Shown here: positions 61,062-64,000 of the stretch, in pieces
Position numbering within the stretch: position 1 is the stretch's first letter
Layout: every line of letters begins with the position of its first letter
Assembly: GCA_050248495.1 (NCBI GenBank)
Contig: JBFWSG010000002.1
Span: 1-64,000, forward strand
Length of the DNA stretch: 64,000 bases
Direction of reading: 5' to 3'
From: DASYDU01 sp050248495
Lineage (GTDB): Bacteria; Planctomycetota; Planctomycetia; Pirellulales; Lacipirellulaceae
The notes under the pieces: model-generated
The model's database searches: none
Seen by the model: only the letters and a program-made list of their open reading frames with translations
Told to the model about the DNA's origin: nothing
Position numbers and translations under genes: made by a program

Positions 61062-62843
61062 TTATTCTACGCTCGACGTCGTCTGCGATTCTGTGAAACC
61101 AGGCACACTTCGCCAGGAGATGAAATTAATGGGCATGGATGTGTGCTTCCGCTGTTGATACCAACACACGCCCAACCAAAGAAACCACAACCCATATTCC
61201 AGCCATGAGACCACGAAATCGAAGAATTGCGTTCCGCTATAGGTGGTTCCCACCGTGGGTGCATCTGGATAGTGATAGAGCAGCCAGAATCGCAAGTAAT
61301 AGGTCATCACGAGTCCGGAAACCGCGTACCACGCCCGATTTCTCGCAAACGGCAAGAAGGGCATCGCCCAAATCCAATACCACGGGTTCTGAGTTGGCGA
61401 CAACAACCAGAACCAGGCGAGAGTCAAGAAGACGACTTCGAGGAATTGTCGTACATCCTGCCTCATATACACACGCTGTGCCAGGACTAGGGCAATTAAG
61501 ACAAATGCACATGCAGTAACCGCTCGCGCGAGCATGAAGGATGCTGCCTGGATGTCCACCCCAATCGCTTCAGCGAGAGGGCCAACCAGCGACTCCCGCC
61601 ATGAGTTGGGCACGACGGCAAACCACACTTGTCTCGGATCTTCAGCTGACTGCGCCTCGGGACGAAGGTTTTCAACCACGATCATGAACAACCAGTCGTT
61701 CATCTCCCAGCCAGCCAGGAACGCTGCCAACCCTGACGCCGTCGCATTCACTGTCTGACTTTCGTTGCCCTGTGCGTCTGCTGTGCTGATCGCGCCAGGA
61801 GGCAGAGCCTTCAAAGCGTCGTGCGTTGCATGTGGGACCATGCCGTCGACCGGCCTCGTGACGATCATGGGAGAGACAAGCAAAATCGACAAAGATGTAG
61901 CTAGGCCCAACCAAGCCGCGCCGCGCACAATTCCGAGACGCGCTGCCACGACGGCAGCAAATGATGGCAGCAGGACTACGGCGTACAATTTCGCACCAAT
62001 CGCCAATGCAAGTGTCAGTGCTCCAAAGACGCTAAACCTCACTCCAGCCCGAGGCTCGACCGCGACGCCAGCCTTCACAACGGCTAATGCGGCCAATGCC
62101 GTGAGGAACACCGAGATTGAGTCCAGATGGCCGCCATTAGAAATCTCCTTGATGATCAGCGGACACCATGCGTAAGCGACGGTCCAGCCGGGATGGCGGC
62201 CAGCACATCCCAAGAGCACCCAAACCAGACCGGCCGTACTCAGATCAAACATCGTTAACACCGATTTAAGGATTGTAACGCGTAGTTCAACGGATGCGCT
62301 CTGGGGAGTCAGCCATAGAGCGGCTGCAAATACTGACTGGCTGACGGGCGGATAAATCGTCGACAGATCGGCATAGTGGATTCGCGCCAGAATCGCACGC
62401 AGACTAGGCGACTCGTCGCGAAGGCGCACAAGTGTGTGAAGTTCGTCTCGTCCGGTGTCCTCGGCGTTTACTCCAAGAATGGTCGCGGGTGCATATCGAT
62501 AGGGATTGATTCCGTTCGTTGTTACCGCCCCATCCCATATGTAGCGATAGATGTCTATTTCCTGAATCGGTGACGTAGGCAGCAGAACCAGCCGGAAGAA
62601 GGCAGCAGCAGCAAAGATCAATACGGCGAATTTCCTCGTTGCGGTGCATCTCACTGCTGCTTGAATCGCGTAAACATATACTGCGAACTGCGCGGCAAGC
62701 ACCATCAGCACGAGCGGAATTGGCCGATCCGATTCGACGGAGCCAAATGCGAAGCGACGCGACAGCAAGGCCAAGATCACCGACAACACCGCCTGCAATG
62801 CGGCGGCAATGCACAGCTTTTGCATGTGGCGGCGGGTATTCAT
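61062..62843 (-). CDS. Polytopic membrane glycosyltransferase (GT-C-like)
   Basis: The ATG at 62843 avoids overlap with the GT2 gene and gives 593 residues. About 12 hydrophobic segments are visible. 'PIQEIDIYRYIWDGAVTTNGINPYRYAP' is the acidic motif of the polyprenyl-phosphate-mannose-dependent GT-C transferases. It would add a sugar to a lipid or arsenosugar on the outer face. An ATG at 62921 is possible but would overlap the upstream gene by 55 bases. Confidence 0.75.
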   Translation of the reverse strand: MNTRRHMQKLCIAAALQAVLSVILALLSRRFAFGSVESDRPIPLVLMVLAAQFAVYVYAIQAAVRCTATRKFAVLIFAAAAFFRLVLLPTSPIQEIDIYRYIWDGAVTTNGINPYRYAPATILGVNAEDTGRDELHTLVRLRDESPSLRAILARIHYADLSTIYPPVSQSVFAAALWLTPQSASVELRVTILKSVLTMFDLSTAGLVWVLLGCAGRHPGWTVAYAWCPLIIKEISNGGHLDSISVFLTALAALAVVKAGVAVEPRAGVRFSVFGALTLALAIGAKLYAVVLLPSFAAVVAARLGIVRGAAWLGLATSLSILLVSPMIVTRPVDGMVPHATHDALKALPPGAISTADAQGNESQTVNATASGLAAFLAGWEMNDWLFMIVVENLRPEAQSAEDPRQVWFAVVPNSWRESLVGPLAEAIGVDIQAASFMLARAVTACAFVLIALVLAQRVYMRQDVRQFLEVVFLTLAWFWLLSPTQNPWYWIWAMPFLPFARNRAWYAVSGLVMTYYLRFWLLYHYPDAPTVGTTYSGTQFFDFVVSWLEYGLWFLWLGVCWYQQRKHTSMPINFISWRSVPGFTESQTTSSVE

Positions 62844-62866
62844 CGCATGACTCACGGCAGTTGACG

Positions 62867-63670
62867 TCACGATGCAATTCGCTGCCGCCTCGGAGGACTG
62901 GCGAGCAACGGGGTATGCCATGCGTACTTAGCGATGGTGTACAGAATCTTTGCCCCAGCTCTAATGGAGCCTCCCCACGTGCCGCTGATCTTGCTAGTGC
63001 CGATCCGCCGTCGATATGGCACGGGGATTTCGAGAATCCTGGCTCTGATAACTGCTGCCTTCACCTGCATCTCGATTGTCCAGCCAAAGTTTCGATCCGA
63101 CATTCTCAAGTTACGGAGCACGTCGTATCGGATGGCACGAAACGGTCCCAGATCGCTGTACCGGACACCCCACAGGAAATGTATCAGGGCACACGCGAGT
63201 CGATTGCCATAAACGCTTTGGGCCGGCATTGCACCTGGTTCGAGGCAGCCAGTGAGTCTGGAGCCAATGACAAAGTCGGCCCGGCCGGAACGAATTGGTT
63301 CGATGAATTCAGGAAGCAGGTCGGGATGGTCGCTGTAGTCAGCGTCGAGAAAAGCAACAATCGTTGGTTGGATTGCGCCTGTCGTGTGAAGACGCTCGAC
63401 CTCCGATAACCCCCGCAGGCACGCAGAGCCATACCCTCGCTGCGGTTCGTCGACAACCACAGCGCCCATGCGTGCCGCCACAGTCGAAGTCGCGTCGCTC
63501 GAGCCATTGTTGACGACTACGACGGCCTCGACACCTGGTAAGTCTCGCAGCACCAGAGGCAGCGACTGTTCCTCATTCCTCGCGGGAATGACCACCACCA
63601 CGCCGTCCATTCGGGCCGGTTGCCGTGCTGCGGCAATCTCTGAGCGACTGGAGGCATCGATCGCGTGCAT
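62867..63670 (-). CDS. GT2-family glycosyltransferase
   Basis: The 267-residue protein has 'GVVVVIPARNEEQSLPLVLRDLPGVEAVVVVNNGSSDATS' and the metal-binding 'VAFLDADYSDHPDLLPEF' (DAD/DXD). It is of the dolichol-phosphate mannose synthase-like type. It would supply a lipid-linked sugar to the following GT-C-like transferase. It is the first enzyme gene of the operon, 21 bases after the lipoprotein gene stop. Confidence 0.85.
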   Translation of the reverse strand: MHAIDASSRSEIAAARQPARMDGVVVVIPARNEEQSLPLVLRDLPGVEAVVVVNNGSSDATSTVAARMGAVVVDEPQRGYGSACLRGLSEVERLHTTGAIQPTIVAFLDADYSDHPDLLPEFIEPIRSGRADFVIGSRLTGCLEPGAMPAQSVYGNRLACALIHFLWGVRYSDLGPFRAIRYDVLRNLRMSDRNFGWTIEMQVKAAVIRARILEIPVPYRRRIGTSKISGTWGGSIRAGAKILYTIAKYAWHTPLLASPPRRQRIAS

Positions 63671-63691
63671 TGGTCAATTGTCCGACGCGTG

Positions 63692-63904
63692 CTATCTCGT
63701 GCCGGAACCGCCGGCCGGTCCGTAATAGGGCTGGTTAGTTTCCGAGCCGCCGTACGACGGGGTGGCATAGTTTTGGCTGGAATACGACGGAGCAGAACAA
63801 CTGCCGTTGCTACAGCTGCGGCCATTAGTGCAACCGAACGTCCCAACCGATATGCCGGCCAGCAGGATGGCGAGCGCCGTCCGGCCAGTCACTGAACTTT
63901 TCAT
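63692..63904 (-). CDS. Small lipoprotein
   Basis: From the ATG at 63904 the 70-residue protein has a signal and lipobox 'ALAILLAGISVGTFGCTNG', a cysteine/serine-rich tail and 'YATPSYGGSETNQPYYGP'. It is exported and low in complexity. It precedes the arsenosugar-type operon and may share its promoter. An ATG five codons upstream is also possible. No motif is seen in 63905-64000. Confidence 0.6.
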   Translation of the reverse strand: MKSSVTGRTALAILLAGISVGTFGCTNGRSCSNGSCSAPSYSSQNYATPSYGGSETNQPYYGPAGGSGTR

Positions 63905-64000
63905 AGTGATTCCTTTCACGTTGATACTACGTCGACTCCCGTGCGATCGGCGGGGGTTCCACTCTTAAGTATCGAATTCTCCAGGCCGGGACTCTGTGAC

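Overview
The window looks like a chromosomal segment of a planctomycete, probably of the Pirellulales type. The evidence is a DUF1559 prepilin-like protein, two PEP-CTERM proteins (one with dockerin-like repeats), a BlaI regulator next to a giant M56 peptidase, a DUF3179 protein, an ECF sigma/kinase pair, and short 'text-like' repeats scattered between and inside genes. Everything here is read from sequence alone; family names come from recognised motifs, not searches.

Region 1 (1-15.2 kb) is ordinary chromosome. It holds a CBM9-like protein end, blaI and an M56/thioredoxin-like/HEAT protein, a DUF433/DUF5615 toxin-antitoxin-like pair, an RNase HII-like protein, a SixA-like phosphatase, a PEP-CTERM protein, two FAD oxidoreductases, an SRPBCC protein, a DUF1992 protein and a nucleotidyltransferase module.

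Region 2 (15.26 to about 41.8 kb, right end unresolved) is an integrated mobile element inserted at the 3' end of the tmRNA gene ssrA. A large serine recombinase ends inside antisense ssrA. It is followed by a TraD/VirD4-like coupling protein, a MobF relaxase-helicase, a ribbon-helix-helix accessory protein and a possible oriT. Next come an ECF sigma factor with a kinase, a plasmid-type replication initiator, three 19-bp iterons at an exact 33-bp period, and about 1.1 kb of densely hairpinned non-coding DNA. That stretch carries several GNRA-tetraloop hairpins on the + strand and ends in a strong terminator; it is the best candidate for an undescribed system, perhaps with the unrecognised 229-residue protein downstream. 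The same element carries a four-gene operon (TerB-domain protein, BrxD-like ATPase, Lhr-like helicase, DnaQ-like exonuclease with TerB-like and BRCT regions) that looks like a DNA-processing or anti-phage system. Two duplicated cassettes of a tiny zinc-ribbon gene plus a structured element, and a DUF932-like gene, complete it.

Region 3 (42-56.8 kb) is mixed accessory and chromosomal DNA. It holds a metallophosphoesterase, an alpha/beta hydrolase, a one-ORF ParD-ParE fusion, a Clp N-domain protein, an IS110 relic with a 32-nt perfect palindrome, a Crp/Fnr regulator, a zinc-finger membrane protein, a thioredoxin, a CsrA-like protein, a DUF3179 protein, a trypsin-like protease, and a TetR-flanked AhpD-like/PPOX/deaminase operon with matching operators at both promoters. 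A PiT phosphate transporter follows.

Region 4 (56.8-63.9 kb, all minus strand) is an arsenosugar-type operon: GT2, polytopic glycosyltransferase, ArsM-like methyltransferase, a CsrA-family protein overlapping arsS, the ArsS radical SAM enzyme and an AhpD-like protein. A lipoprotein gene lies upstream and a DUF1559 protein downstream.
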